Positions 47,239-56,549 of a stretch of DNA of 64,000 nucleotides are shown in pieces. This DNA is from Chloroflexota bacterium. Lineage in GTDB: Bacteria > Chloroflexota > UBA11872. Below the pieces are notes generated by a model. It did not search any database, was not told the origin of the DNA, and was given only the letters and a program-made list of their open reading frames with translations. The translations under genes were made by a program, and so were the position numbers. The stretch's first letter is position 1. The number at the start of each line of letters is the position of its first letter. The DNA is taken from NCBI GenBank assembly GCA_026707585.1, contig JAPOWQ010000001.1, positions 1 to 64,000 of the forward strand, read 5' to 3'.

Positions 47239-47613
47239 ATGGACCAGGAAACCCGCAGCCTCCTCAACCGCTGGAAGTCAATCCAGGGCCATGCCCGCGC
47301 GGTCGAGAAAATGCTTGAAAACGATGCCTACTGCGTGGACGTCCTCAAGCAGACCCTGGCTATCCAGGGCGCCATCGAGAAAGTCAACGCCGGCGTCCTG
47401 GAACGACATCTGAAGACCTGTGTCACGACCGCCATCGCCTCCGACGATCCCGCCGAGCGCGAGCAGGTGATCGCGGAGCTGATGGACGTGTTCAAGGGCA
47501 CCGGCCACTTGCGCCGCGTGAACTCCGCGGGCGAGGCCATCGAACGCGTCGCTGCCAGCCTCGAAAGTCGTGATGCGCCGCACCACGACCATGGAAACGG
47601 CCAGACCGCATGA
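47239..47613 (+). CDS. csoR: Copper-sensing repressor CsoR
   Basis: A 124-residue all-helical repressor of the CsoR/RcnR (DUF156) family. The Cu(I) ligand set Cys32 (NDAYCVDVL), His57 and Cys61 (LERHLKTC) matches the C-H-C pattern of Mycobacterium CsoR. Copper binding releases it from the operator upstream and so induces copA. The tail HHDHGNG may add metal contacts. It starts at ATG 47239 (GTG one codon earlier) and its stop overlaps copA as ATGA. Confidence 0.93.
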   Translation: MDQETRSLLNRWKSIQGHARAVEKMLENDAYCVDVLKQTLAIQGAIEKVNAGVLERHLKTCVTTAIASDDPAEREQVIAELMDVFKGTGHLRRVNSAGEAIERVAASLESRDAPHHDHGNGQTA

Positions 47614-50093
47614 CCGCCGTGGCCGGACACGCGTTCACGTTGCCCGTCGCGGGCATGCACTGCGTCGCCTGCGTCGACCGGGTCCAGCAGGCCGTCGCGG
47701 AGGTGGCGGGAGTCCACGAGGCGTCGGTCAATCTCTCCGACGAAACCCTGGCTGTCCGCGCTGATCGAGGCCTCAAGGCCGCCGACGTCGCGGCCGCTGT
47801 CAAGTCGGCGGGCTTCGAGGTGCCAGCGGCCGAGCGCACGCTCCAGATCGAGGGCATGCACTGCGCCTCATGCGTGGGCCAGGTCGAGAAGGCCCTTGTG
47901 GAAGTTCCCGGAGTGCTTGACGCATCCGTGAATCTGGCCTCCGGCCAGGCCCTGGTTCGCCACGCCCTGGGCCATGCCGACGTCGGCGCGCTGCGGACGG
48001 GCGTCGAGCGCGCTGGCTTCAGCGTGCTCGAACCCGACACGCCCAACGAAACCTCCGAGGACGCTGCCGCTGCGGACGGAGGGCTTGAGGAGCGCCGCAG
48101 TCGCGAACGTCGCTGGCTCGGCATTCAGGCCGCCTTCGCTCTCGGCGTCGGGGCCCTGGCGATGTGGGGGGCGATGGAGGTCGTCGCGTGGGCGCCGGAT
48201 GTCCTTCGCAACCCCTGGGTCGTGATGGTCCTTGTAACGCCGGTTCAGTTCTGGTCCGGCTGGTCGTTCTACCGGGGCGCCTGGCTGGCGGCGCGACGCG
48301 CGAGCACGGACATGAACACGCTGGTAGCCATTGCCACCAGCGCCGCCTACGGCTACAGCCTCGTAGTCACCGTGTCGCCCGGGTTGCTGAGCGGCGTGGC
48401 CGGGGCCGACGTGCACTACTTCGAAGCATCCGCGGTCATCATCGGGCTGGTTCTGCTCGGCCGCTACTTCGAGATGGGCGCCCGAGCCCGGGTATCCGCC
48501 GCGATTCAGCGACTGCTGGACCTCAGGGCCAGGACGGCCCGGGTCGAGCGGAACGGACAGACCCTCGAGGTCGCGCTCGACGACGTACGGCATGACGATC
48601 TAGTCGTCGTGCGCCCGGGCGAGAAGGTCCCCGTGGACGGCCGGGTGCTCGAGGGCGCGTCGGCGCTGGACGAATCGATGATCACCGGTGAGAGCATTCC
48701 CGTGGACAAGGGCCCGGGCGACGAGGTGATCGGCGCCACGCTCAACACCACGGGCAGCCTGCGCGTTAACCCCACCCGCCTCGGCCGGGACTCGATGCTG
48801 GCGCAGATCATTGCTCTGGTGGAACGTGCCCAGACCTCCAGGGCGCCCGTGCAGCGGCTGGCGGACTGGGTGTCCGCCCGCTTCGTGCCCGCCGTGATCG
48901 TCATTAGCCTCCTGACCCTGGCTGTGTGGCTGGCGGTCGGACCCGATCCGCGGCTCACCTACGCGCTGGTCGCCATGGTTACCGTGCTGATCATCGCCTG
49001 CCCCTGCGCGCTCGGCATCGCCACGCCAACCGCCATCATGGTTGGCGTGGGCAAGGGCGCCGAACTGGGCGTCCTGGTACGCAGCGGCGAAGCACTGGAA
49101 ACGGCCGGGCGCGTCGACACCGTGGTGCTGGACAAGACGGGCACGATTACGAGCGGCCGGCCGGAGATCACGGACGTCATTCCGCTCAACGGCATGCCCG
49201 AGTCGGAAATCCTGCGCCTGATCGCCTCGGCTGAGCGCGACTCCGAGCATCCCATCGGCCAGGCCATCGTGCAGGGCGCGCGTGGCCGCGGTGTTGAACT
49301 GTCGCCGACTGGCCGGTTTCGATCGGTTACCGGCGGCGGCGTGCAGGCCCTGGTCGACGAGCGAGTGGTCCTGGTCGGCACGGCCGGCTTGCTGGCGGAC
49401 GCCGGAGTGCCGGTCGAATCCGCCGCGCGTCGCGGCGAGCAATTGGCCGCGCGGGGCCGCACGCCGGTCTACGCGGCGATCGACGGCGAATTGGCCGGCC
49501 TGCTGGGGCTGGCCGACACGCCGCGCCCCGAAGCCTCCAGCGCGATTGCGCAGCTCAGGGACTTGGGTCTGCGTGTGCTCATGGTCACGGGCGACCGCGA
49601 GGCCCCGGCCCGGGCCATCGCCCGCAAGGTCGGAGTCGACGAGGTCAGGGCGGAGGTGCGACCCGGCGACAAGGCCGCCATCGTGCGCGAATTGCAGACC
49701 GCCGGGCATCGCGTGGCCGTGGTCGGCGACGGAATTAACGACGCCCCGGCCCTGGCCCAGGCCGATCTGGGCATTGCCATGGGTTCGGGAGCCGACATCG
49801 CCATGGAAGCCGGTGACATCACCCTTGTGCGCGGCGATCTGGACGCTGCGGTCACGGCCATCCGGCTCAGCCGCTCCACGATGCGCACGATTCGGCAGAA
49901 CCTGTTCTGGGCATTCGCCTACAACGTGGCGTTGATCCCGGTCGCGGCCGGCGTCCTGTTTCCGGTCTGGGGCGTACAGCTCAACCCCATGCTGGCCGCC
50001 GCCGCCATGGCCTTCAGCGACCTGTCCGTCGTCGCCAACTCGCTGCGCCTGCGTCGCTTTGCTTCGTCGCCCAGGACGGCGCGGGCCGGCTGA
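47610..50093 (+). CDS. copA: Cu(I)-exporting P-type ATPase
   Basis: An 827-residue P1B-1 ATPase. Two N-terminal heavy-metal domains carry [11 protein letters not shown] and [11 protein letters not shown]. Eight membrane helices include the metal gate CPC (464-466 in [15 protein letters not shown]). The phosphorylation site is DKTGTIT (Asp 508), TGES lies in the actuator domain, SEHPIGQAI holds the nucleotide-domain His-Pro, and [10 protein letters not shown] is the hinge. It pumps Cu(I) out of the cytosol. Coupled to csoR by ATGA and controlled by it. Confidence 0.96.
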   Translation: MTAVAGHAFTLPVAGMHCVACVDRVQQAVAEVAGVHEASVNLSDETLAVRADRGLKAADVAAAVKSAGFEVPAAERTLQIEGMHCASCVGQVEKALVEVPGVLDASVNLASGQALVRHALGHADVGALRTGVERAGFSVLEPDTPNETSEDAAAADGGLEERRSRERRWLGIQAAFALGVGALAMWGAMEVVAWAPDVLRNPWVVMVLVTPVQFWSGWSFYRGAWLAARRASTDMNTLVAIATSAAYGYSLVVTVSPGLLSGVAGADVHYFEASAVIIGLVLLGRYFEMGARARVSAAIQRLLDLRARTARVERNGQTLEVALDDVRHDDLVVVRPGEKVPVDGRVLEGASALDESMITGESIPVDKGPGDEVIGATLNTTGSLRVNPTRLGRDSMLAQIIALVERAQTSRAPVQRLADWVSARFVPAVIVISLLTLAVWLAVGPDPRLTYALVAMVTVLIIACPCALGIATPTAIMVGVGKGAELGVLVRSGEALETAGRVDTVVLDKTGTITSGRPEITDVIPLNGMPESEILRLIASAERDSEHPIGQAIVQGARGRGVELSPTGRFRSVTGGGVQALVDERVVLVGTAGLLADAGVPVESAARRGEQLAARGRTPVYAAIDGELAGLLGLADTPRPEASSAIAQLRDLGLRVLMVTGDREAPARAIARKVGVDEVRAEVRPGDKAAIVRELQTAGHRVAVVGDGINDAPALAQADLGIAMGSGADIAMEAGDITLVRGDLDAAVTAIRLSRSTMRTIRQNLFWAFAYNVALIPVAAGVLFPVWGVQLNPMLAAAAMAFSDLSVVANSLRLRRFASSPRTARAG

Positions 50094-50113
50094 TAGTCAA
50101 GCGTGAATTGGCC

Positions 50114-50128
50114 GCCGGGCAGCCCGGC
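50114..50128. terminator. Possible bidirectional terminator between copA and pncB
   Basis: GCCGGG-cag-CCCGGC sits 20 bp after the copA stop and 12 bp from the convergent pncB stop. The stem is short and no clear T-tract follows on either side, so support is modest. Confidence 0.35.
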
Positions 50129-50139
50129 GCAGTCGAAGG

Positions 50140-51501
50140 CTAAGCCTCGCCCCGCAGACGACGTGCCAGCGTGCGCGCCGAACGGTCCAGCCGGTCGCTG
50201 ATCGATACCGGATACGGAGGATCGGCCCGGTCCAATCCGCGAATCCTCGCCGGCAGCGCCGCCAGCGACCGAGCCGCGTACCGTCGAACCTCTTCCAGCG
50301 ATCGACTGGCGCCCTGGATCCGCCGCCCGTTCGCCATCACCGTTTCCAGTAAGGGCCGACCCTCCAGCGATTCGCCGGCAGTTCCAATGACGTCACGGGT
50401 CGCGACTCCGTTTTTCTTTTCGCGAAAGACCTGCTTGCGTCCGGGCCATGTCTGCTTGGAGGCGGACAGCTTCATCCGCCCCCGCCCCGCGTACGCCGCC
50501 AGCTTGTAGGCCGTGTCCAGGTAAGGCGCGTCGGTCGACACCGCCAGCGCCGTTCCGACGCCGAATCCATCGATGGGCGCGTCCTCGGCGACCAGGTCCG
50601 CGATTGCCGGGGCGTCGAGTTCCCCGCTCACAATGATCCGAACCGAGACCAAACCGGCGTCGTCCAGCATTCGGCGTGCCAGCCGGGCACCAGCCCCAAG
50701 GTCGCCTGAGTCGATGCGGATGGCGGCCACATCGAATCGCTCGTCCTGTCGCCCCGCAAGGTCGATCACGCGCTGCACGCCGCCGATCAGGTCGTATGTA
50801 TCCACCAGCAAGGTGGTTCCGCGGTGCGTGGCCGTGAACGAGCCCAGCGCTGCCGACTCGCACTCGTGCGCCTGGATGTAGCTGTGCGCCATCGTGCCAC
50901 TGACCGGAATCCCAAAGCGACGTCCCGCGGCCACATTCGAGGTGCCCGCGAAGCCGGCGACGTAGGCCGCGCGTGCCGTGTCGACGCCGGCACTCGCGCC
51001 CTGCGCGTGCCGCATACCAAAGTCCACGACCGGCAAGCCGTCGGCCGCCGCCACCAGGCGGTACGCCGCTGAAGCCATCAGCGTCTGATGATGAATCGCG
51101 CTCAGCAGGTACGTCTCCGCAAGCTGGGCCTCGGGAAGCGAGGCAGTCACTTCCAGGATCGGCTCGTTGCCGAAAACCGGTGTCCCTTCCGGCACGGCCC
51201 GAACGTCGCCCCTGAACCTCAGCTGCTCCAGCCGGTTCAGAAAGTCCCGGGAAAAGCGATTGAGTGAGGCCAGGTATTCCAGGTCCGCCGACGTGACCGC
51301 CAGCCCTTCCAGGTAGTCCAGGGCCGTTTCCAGCCCACAGGCGACCAGCAGATTCCGATTCGGTGGCAACCGGCGGCAGATCAGGTCAAAGGTCGCGGTA
51401 TCCGTCAGACCGTGTTCCCAGTACGCCTGCAGCATGCTCAACTGATACAGATCGGTCAGCAGCGCGTCGGCGGGCGCGGACGGCTGCGCCCGGGGCGTCA
51501 T
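50140..51501 (-). CDS. pncB: Nicotinate phosphoribosyltransferase
   Basis: A 453-residue enzyme joining nicotinate to PRPP in NAD salvage. LLTDLYQLSMLQAYWEHG is the standard opening; PVVDFGMRHAQG and SGTMAHSYIQAH carry active-site residues, with the His after GTMAHS being the phosphorylated type. IRIDSGDLGAGARLARRML and DGFGVGTALAVS bind phosphate. Its start overlaps the pncA stop by 4 nt, so both salvage steps are made together. Confidence 0.95.
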   Translation of the reverse strand: MTPRAQPSAPADALLTDLYQLSMLQAYWEHGLTDTATFDLICRRLPPNRNLLVACGLETALDYLEGLAVTSADLEYLASLNRFSRDFLNRLEQLRFRGDVRAVPEGTPVFGNEPILEVTASLPEAQLAETYLLSAIHHQTLMASAAYRLVAAADGLPVVDFGMRHAQGASAGVDTARAAYVAGFAGTSNVAAGRRFGIPVSGTMAHSYIQAHECESAALGSFTATHRGTTLLVDTYDLIGGVQRVIDLAGRQDERFDVAAIRIDSGDLGAGARLARRMLDDAGLVSVRIIVSGELDAPAIADLVAEDAPIDGFGVGTALAVSTDAPYLDTAYKLAAYAGRGRMKLSASKQTWPGRKQVFREKKNGVATRDVIGTAGESLEGRPLLETVMANGRRIQGASRSLEEVRRYAARSLAALPARIRGLDRADPPYPVSISDRLDRSARTLARRLRGEA

Positions 51502-52079
51502 GCGGGCTCGGCGTGCTCCAGGATCGCGCCTGCCTTACGCATCTCGTTCAATGCCGCATCACCGTCGCCGGGCGCCACGTCGACGGCGCGTATGGCAGCG
51601 GTTAGTACGCGTACTTCCAGCCCCGGGACTTCAATCGCGTCAAGGACGCTCGCCTTCACGCAGTAGTCCGTGGCCAGGCCGCCCACCCAGAGACGCCGGA
51701 TGCCCGCCGCACGCAGTTTTTCGCCCAGCTCCCCACTGTCGAACGCTGAGTAGGCCTCGTGGTTGGGTTGTTCCGCTTTGGATACCACCGCCGCGTCGTC
51801 CGGCAACTCCAGATCGGGGTGAAACGCCGCGCCCGGCGTGTCCTGCACGCAGTGCGGCGGCCAGATACCGCCTTGCGCCGCGAAGCTCAGGTGGTCGATC
51901 GGATGCCAGTCGCGCGACGCGAATACGCGTGCCCCGCCTCGCTCCGCCGCCGCGACCCAGTCGTTCAACACCGGAACCACCGCGTCTCCTTCCGCCACGG
52001 CCAACGCGCCGCCCGGGCAAAAGTCGTTCTGCACGTCGACCAGCAGCAGTGCGTCGCTTGGTGTCAGCTCCGTCGCCAT
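51498..52079 (-). CDS. pncA: Nicotinamidase
   Basis: A 193-residue cysteine hydrolase turning nicotinamide into nicotinate, the substrate of PncB. The catalytic triad is Asp15 (LLLVDVQNDFCPGGAL), Lys in VVSKAEQPNHEAYSAF and Cys in GLATDYCVKASVLDA. Metal ligands lie in SRDWHPIDHLSF. ATG 52079 starts the conserved part, and the 20 extra codons in the track look non-coding. It is upstream of and coupled to pncB. Confidence 0.94.
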   Translation of the reverse strand: MATELTPSDALLLVDVQNDFCPGGALAVAEGDAVVPVLNDWVAAAERGGARVFASRDWHPIDHLSFAAQGGIWPPHCVQDTPGAAFHPDLELPDDAAVVSKAEQPNHEAYSAFDSGELGEKLRAAGIRRLWVGGLATDYCVKASVLDAIEVPGLEVRVLTAAIRAVDVAPGDGDAALNEMRKAGAILEHAEPA

Positions 52080-52162
52080 CGGTCGCCTCGAGACGTGGGC
52101 TGACGCGCGCTGCCTGGCATCACGCGCTGCGCTTCCCACTGCCTTGATCGCTGCGGCGTACG

Positions 52163-52236
52163 TGGCTGGGGTAGATGGATTCGAACCACCGCTTCACGGT
52201 CCAGAGCCGCGCGTCCTACCACTAGACGATACCCCA
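52163..52236 (-). tRNA. trnQ: tRNA-Gln (anticodon CTG)
   Basis: The minus strand folds as a tRNA. The acceptor TGGGGTA pairs with TACCCCA, the discriminator is G and the CCA end is encoded. The anticodon stem CGCGG/CCGTG frames the loop CTCTGGA, with anticodon CTG reading CAG. The T loop is TTCGAAT within GGTGG/CCATC. The gene is 71 nt plus CCA. Confidence 0.93.
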
Positions 52237-52371
52237 AGGACTGGCCGTCACCGGCCGGATTCAACCCTAACACCCGGACGACGCGCCTCTGCATCGCGAC
52301 ATCTTCACGTGGCGCCCCGAATGAAGCAGTCCGACTGGCCGCGAGCCAGCCCGAGTCTCGATAATCGCCCA

Positions 52372-53130
52372 ATGCACACCACGGCTGAATCCTCGCGACC
52401 GCTGCGCGGCCCCTACGACACCGTCTTCGTCGACATTGGCGAAACCGTCGTTCACATCCACCCGCCCTTCCTGGAAACCGTCCTGGCCATTGCCGCCGAC
52501 TTCGGCGTTAGGCACCCGCCGGACAATTTTGAGCAGCGGGCCACGGACATCTGGCGCCGGGACGTCACGGCCAGCCGCTCTCGCGGCCACTCCATCACCA
52601 CCTCGGCCTCCTCCCGCTACTGGCACACCCACTACGCCCGGTTGGGTGAAGCCCTGGGACTCCCGGACCCTCACGACTTCAGCCGCGCTCTTTATCAGCG
52701 CTTCAGCTCGTTCGAGGCCTACCAACCCATGCCAGGCGCCGTGGAGGCCCTGCGAGCGCTCAACCGGATGGGCTTGCGCGTCGTTGCCGCCTCCAACTGG
52801 GAAGGCTGGCTCGGCCGCCTGCTGGCCCTGCTAGACCTGGAACGGTTCTTCGCCGCCCAGGTGGTCAGCGCGGACATTGGCGCCGAGAAGCCAGACCGCC
52901 TCTTCTTTGAACGCGGCCTGGCCATTGCGCAAGCCGACCGTCCTTGTGTCCTCCACGTCGGCGACAGCCTGGACGCGGATGTCAACGGCGCGCTGAACGC
53001 CGGAATCGACGCCGTCTGGGTCAACCCCTCCGTGCCTGCCGACGCTCCCGTGCCGGTAATCGCCTCCATAGCGGAACTGCCCGACCTCATCCGGCCCCAC
53101 ATCGCGCCCGTGCCCTGGGCACTGCCGTAA
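52372..53130 (+). CDS. HAD-superfamily hydrolase with DxGxT motif
   Basis: A 252-residue HAD protein with a helical cap. TVFVDIGETVV is motif I, where the usual second Asp of DxDxT is Gly. Motif II is VVAASNWEG, motif III the Lys of GAEKPDRLFFERGL and motif IV HVGDSLDADVNGALNAG. The changed motif I resembles HDHD3-like members and may mean no phosphatase activity or a different chemistry. ATG 52372 is used; an in-frame ATG at 52321 is also possible. Confidence 0.82.
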   Translation: MHTTAESSRPLRGPYDTVFVDIGETVVHIHPPFLETVLAIAADFGVRHPPDNFEQRATDIWRRDVTASRSRGHSITTSASSRYWHTHYARLGEALGLPDPHDFSRALYQRFSSFEAYQPMPGAVEALRALNRMGLRVVAASNWEGWLGRLLALLDLERFFAAQVVSADIGAEKPDRLFFERGLAIAQADRPCVLHVGDSLDADVNGALNAGIDAVWVNPSVPADAPVPVIASIAELPDLIRPHIAPVPWALP

Positions 53131-53168
53131 CCTCTGCTGGTCGTTTGGCCGCCGCCTCGGAGAATCCA

Positions 53169-53714
53169 ATGAATCTCGAGTGGGACGTCATCGCGTCGAA
53201 GCTGGCCTGGCGAGGTCGCTTTCCCGTGGTGATCGACCGCCTGCGTGCCCGCGAAGACGGCCGCGAGATGGACTACACCTACCTCAAGCTGAGCGGCGGC
53301 GCGGTCACCGTGCTGGGACTCGACGACGAGAACCGGGCCATTTGCGTGCGGCAGTACCGTCATCCGACCGGCCAAGTCATGCTGGAACTGCCCGCCGGCC
53401 ACGTTGACCGCAACGAAACGCCCGCCGCCTGCGCGCACCGGGAGTTCGAGGAAGAGACCGGATTGCGCATCGGCGACCTGGAATCCCTCGGTTCCTTCGT
53501 GCCGGTGCCCGCCCTCAGCGGATTCCGCATGCACATGTTCATTGGGCGCCACCTGTCCCAGGGTGAGGCTTCGCTGGACGAGTCGGAGATCCTGGAAGTC
53601 GTCCGCGTTCCCCTTCGCGAGCTGCGCGAGCAGATCCTGGACGATCAATACGACCACGCCGGGATGATCAGCACCGTGCTGATCGCCTCGCAGCGAGGCC
53701 TGCTGCCCGAGTGA
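53169..53714 (+). CDS. NUDIX hydrolase, ADP-ribose pyrophosphatase-like
   Basis: A 181-residue enzyme with a perfect Nudix box, GHVDRNETPAACAHREFEEETG (G-x5-E-x7-REFEEETG), preceded by VRQYRHPTGQVMLELPAG as in ADP-ribose and ADP-sugar pyrophosphatases. It probably cleaves ADP-ribose-like compounds. ATG 53169 follows ggagaatcca. Its stop overlaps the next start by 4 nt (GTGA). Confidence 0.9.
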   Translation: MNLEWDVIASKLAWRGRFPVVIDRLRAREDGREMDYTYLKLSGGAVTVLGLDDENRAICVRQYRHPTGQVMLELPAGHVDRNETPAACAHREFEEETGLRIGDLESLGSFVPVPALSGFRMHMFIGRHLSQGEASLDESEILEVVRVPLRELREQILDDQYDHAGMISTVLIASQRGLLPE

Positions 53715-54511
53715 TTACCCGTGCCCTGATTGTTCCAAGCCCCACGGATCAGGTGCGTCGTGCCGCCTACGAGCGGGTGCTTGGAACGGATTGCGTGGAC
53801 TGGTTGACCGACGGAGCGAGCCTGACTGACGACGTGGCCGTGGACCTGGCCGACCCAGATGACCTGCCGGATGGCCTACGCGAGCGGCTGCTGGCGTCCG
53901 ATGCGCTTATCGTTGCCGGTGCTCCGGTTGCGGGTGCTCCTGATGCCCGTTCGTTGGCGGCGTGGCCTGACCTGCTGGCGGGACCGGTTGTCGCCCTCGC
54001 GGCCGACCTGGACTCGCTGGGTCGCCGAACCATGTCGAAGTCCGTCGTGGTCGCGGAGGCGCCCGGCCTTGGCCCGGCCGCCTGGCGAGCCGTGCTTGGG
54101 CTCATCGCGCTCGGCGGCGGCCTGCGGCGCATCGCCGCCCGCGTTGAACCGCGCGGCCCCGGCTTCTCGGCGATCTACGGTGTCGGACGCTTTCGCGACG
54201 ACTCCGTCGCCTACGTCGAAGCCATGGCCGGAGCGCCGTCGGGTGCGGGACTCCTCAGCTACGAAGCCCTTGGCCGCGGTGGCATACGCGAATTCGACTC
54301 GCGCCGATCCATCAACCGCGTAATCAAGAGCGGTGTGGAAACCGGGCTGCCGGCTACGCAAGACGAGCCCTACGCACAGTTTGTCGCCAGTCTCTGTCGC
54401 CGCGACGGTACGAGGCCGCCTCCCGCGCTTGCCCCGACTCTGGCCGACGCCCACGCCGCCTACGCCGCGCTGCTACGGGCTTGTGAGTCCAAGCGAGCGA
54501 TCGCGCTATGA
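53711..54511 (+). CDS. Divergent Gfo/Idh/MocA-like protein without the usual Rossmann motif
   Basis: A 266-residue protein not assignable by a clear motif. Its end, PYAQFVASLCRRDGTRPPPALAPTLADAHAAYAALLRACESKRAI, reads like the C-terminal helices of Gfo/Idh/MocA enzymes, and YEALGRGGIREFDSRRSINRV like their last strands. The N-terminal half has no GxGxxG. It sits between a NUDIX gene and a normal Gfo/Idh/MocA gene with 4-nt overlaps at both ends, so all three are one transcript. It could be a regulatory or partner subunit of the next enzyme; that is speculation. Confidence 0.6.
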   Translation: MITRALIVPSPTDQVRRAAYERVLGTDCVDWLTDGASLTDDVAVDLADPDDLPDGLRERLLASDALIVAGAPVAGAPDARSLAAWPDLLAGPVVALAADLDSLGRRTMSKSVVVAEAPGLGPAAWRAVLGLIALGGGLRRIAARVEPRGPGFSAIYGVGRFRDDSVAYVEAMAGAPSGAGLLSYEALGRGGIREFDSRRSINRVIKSGVETGLPATQDEPYAQFVASLCRRDGTRPPPALAPTLADAHAAYAALLRACESKRAIAL

Positions 54512-55533
54512 ACAAGCCAGTGCGCATGGCCGCCGTCAGCTTCGACCACGGGCATCAGTACTCGTATCTGCGGGCCATGCTGCGGCTGCCCGAGATCGAA
54601 CTGGTCGCGATTTCCGAACCGGATCCCGACGAACGCGTCGTGGCCGAAGGCCTCCTGGCCGAGAGTGGCGGGGACTCGGTGCGCGTCCACGCCAATCACT
54701 CCGACGCAATCCAGGCGGACGATATTGACGCTGTCAGCATCTGTGCCGCCAACGCCGAACATCACGATCTGACACTGGCCGCCGCCGAGGCCGGGAAGCA
54801 TGTCCTTTGCGAGAAGCCCCTGGCCATTTCCATGGACGAAGCCACCGCGATGGTCCGCGGCTGCGCAGACCATGGCGTCACCCTCGCCACCGCCTATCCC
54901 GTCCGCCACGCACCCCAGGTCTGGGAGGCCAAGCGTCGTCTCGACAGCGGCGAACTGGGCCCGATTCGCGCCATGTCGCTGACCAACGTCCTGCGCGCCC
55001 AGCCAATCGGCTGGTTTGTTGATCCGGCGCGCTCAGGCGGCGGCGCCATTCGCGACCACATCGTGCACGCCACCGACCTGATGCGCTGGTTCATCGGAGG
55101 CGAAGTCCGGCAGATCTACTGCGAAGCCGACACCCTAGCCCGTGACATTCCGGTCGAGGACACCGGCGCCCTGATCGAGGTGTTCGACTCCGGTGTGATC
55201 GGCACCTGCGATCCCAGCTGGAACCGCCCGACGACCTGGCGCAAGTGGGGCGATGTGAGCGGCCGCATCGTCTGCGAGGGCGGCGTCATAGAGTTCGACA
55301 TTACCGATCACGTCGTTCGGGTCACGTCCGCCGATCCCGGCATCCCCTACCAGGAATCCGGGTTCTCCTCGGATATGAACGCGGCCCTGCTGCTGGACTT
55401 TGCCGACGCCGTGGCGACCGGGCGTCCGCCCTGCGCCGACGGCCACGACGGCTGGGCCGGTGTCGCCTGCACCGAAGCCGCCTACGCCTCGGCCCGTCGA
55501 CACGAATTCGTCGACGTGCCGCGTTTTCGTTAG
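54508..55533 (+). CDS. Gfo/Idh/MocA family oxidoreductase
   Basis: A 341-residue NAD(P)-dependent enzyme. RMAAVSFDHGHQYSYLRAML opens it, DAVSICAANAEHHDLTLAAAEAGKHVLCEKPLAISMDEA includes the catalytic-site Lys of EKP, and the substrate domain has NRPTTWRKWGDVSGRIVCEGG. As in the enzyme at 45119, the first loop lacks a standard GxGxxG and carries a His-rich turn instead. ATG 54508 overlaps the previous stop. Confidence 0.88.
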   Translation: MNKPVRMAAVSFDHGHQYSYLRAMLRLPEIELVAISEPDPDERVVAEGLLAESGGDSVRVHANHSDAIQADDIDAVSICAANAEHHDLTLAAAEAGKHVLCEKPLAISMDEATAMVRGCADHGVTLATAYPVRHAPQVWEAKRRLDSGELGPIRAMSLTNVLRAQPIGWFVDPARSGGGAIRDHIVHATDLMRWFIGGEVRQIYCEADTLARDIPVEDTGALIEVFDSGVIGTCDPSWNRPTTWRKWGDVSGRIVCEGGVIEFDITDHVVRVTSADPGIPYQESGFSSDMNAALLLDFADAVATGRPPCADGHDGWAGVACTEAAYASARRHEFVDVPRFR

Positions 55534-55652
55534 GCGATTCGAAACCGGACGGTCGACTGATCGAATAGAAGGGCCATTGCGGGCTACCGCAATCGTGCGT
55601 CACGTGGCCTACGATGAAGCGCGCGTGGCATGAATGAACAAAGCGGGCGGCA

Positions 55653-56474
55653 ATGTCGGACCAGGCATCACAAGAACCCACCTACACCATGGGCTACAGC
55701 GACGACTTTCAGCAGATGCTCGCTCGTCGCAGCGTGCACACGCATGCCGCACATCTGGTGCCTCACCTCAAGCCCGGCCAGCGCGTACTCGACTTTGGCT
55801 GTGGTCCCGGAACCATCTCGGTCGGCCTGGCGCAGGTCGTCGATCCTGGTGAAGTGCACGGCATCGACATGGAAGCCTCGCAGATCGCAATGGCCAATGC
55901 CGCCGCCGAGGCTGGTGGCCACGCCAACGCGACCTTCCACGTCGGCGACGTCACCGACCTGCCGTTCGATGACCACTCATTCGAGGTCGCCCACTGCCAC
56001 GCCGTGCTGATGCACGTACCCGACACCCAGGCCACCCTGGCCGAGGTAAAGCGCGTCCTCAAGCCTGGCGGCCTCATCGCCAGTCGCGAGTCGATCATCT
56101 CCTCCTCGTTCCTGCATCCCGGCGACGAGGACACGGCCGAAGCCTGGGAAACGTTCGCCAGGCTCCTGGCCGGCAACGGCGGCCATCCGGAAATGGGGCT
56201 TGAGCTCAAGGCCAATCTCATGGCGGCCGGATTCACCGACATTCGGGCGTCCGGCTCCTTCGACTTCTTCGGATCGACTGAGGACGTGGCCTTCTTCCAC
56301 GGCTTCATCAACGACTGGTTCTACTCGCCCAAGGTCACGGCGGCCATCGTGCAATTCGGGTTGGCGTCCCAGGAGCAACTCGATGACTGGCAGGCCCGGA
56401 TCGATGAGTGGCGGGACAATCCCGGCTCGGTCGGCGCGATCGCCTTTGGCGAGGTCATCGCCTACAAGCCGTAG
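55653..56474 (+). CDS. Class I SAM-dependent methyltransferase
   Basis: A 273-residue UbiE/Methyltransf_11-like enzyme. VLDFGCGPGTISVGLAQ is the SAM-binding motif I, HGIDMEASQI motif II, VGDVTDLPFDDHSFEVAHCHAVLMHV motif IV and VLKPGGLIASRE motif VI. The C-terminal 100 residues would form the acceptor pocket. The acceptor is unknown. It stands alone after a 119-bp gap. Confidence 0.88.
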   Translation: MSDQASQEPTYTMGYSDDFQQMLARRSVHTHAAHLVPHLKPGQRVLDFGCGPGTISVGLAQVVDPGEVHGIDMEASQIAMANAAAEAGGHANATFHVGDVTDLPFDDHSFEVAHCHAVLMHVPDTQATLAEVKRVLKPGGLIASRESIISSSFLHPGDEDTAEAWETFARLLAGNGGHPEMGLELKANLMAAGFTDIRASGSFDFFGSTEDVAFFHGFINDWFYSPKVTAAIVQFGLASQEQLDDWQARIDEWRDNPGSVGAIAFGEVIAYKP

Positions 56475-56549
56475 ACTCGGAATCGCACAAGTGTTGTTGG
56501 CAGTTGAAACACGCCTAACCCGGACTGCGAGTGTCTGCCAGACCTACCG

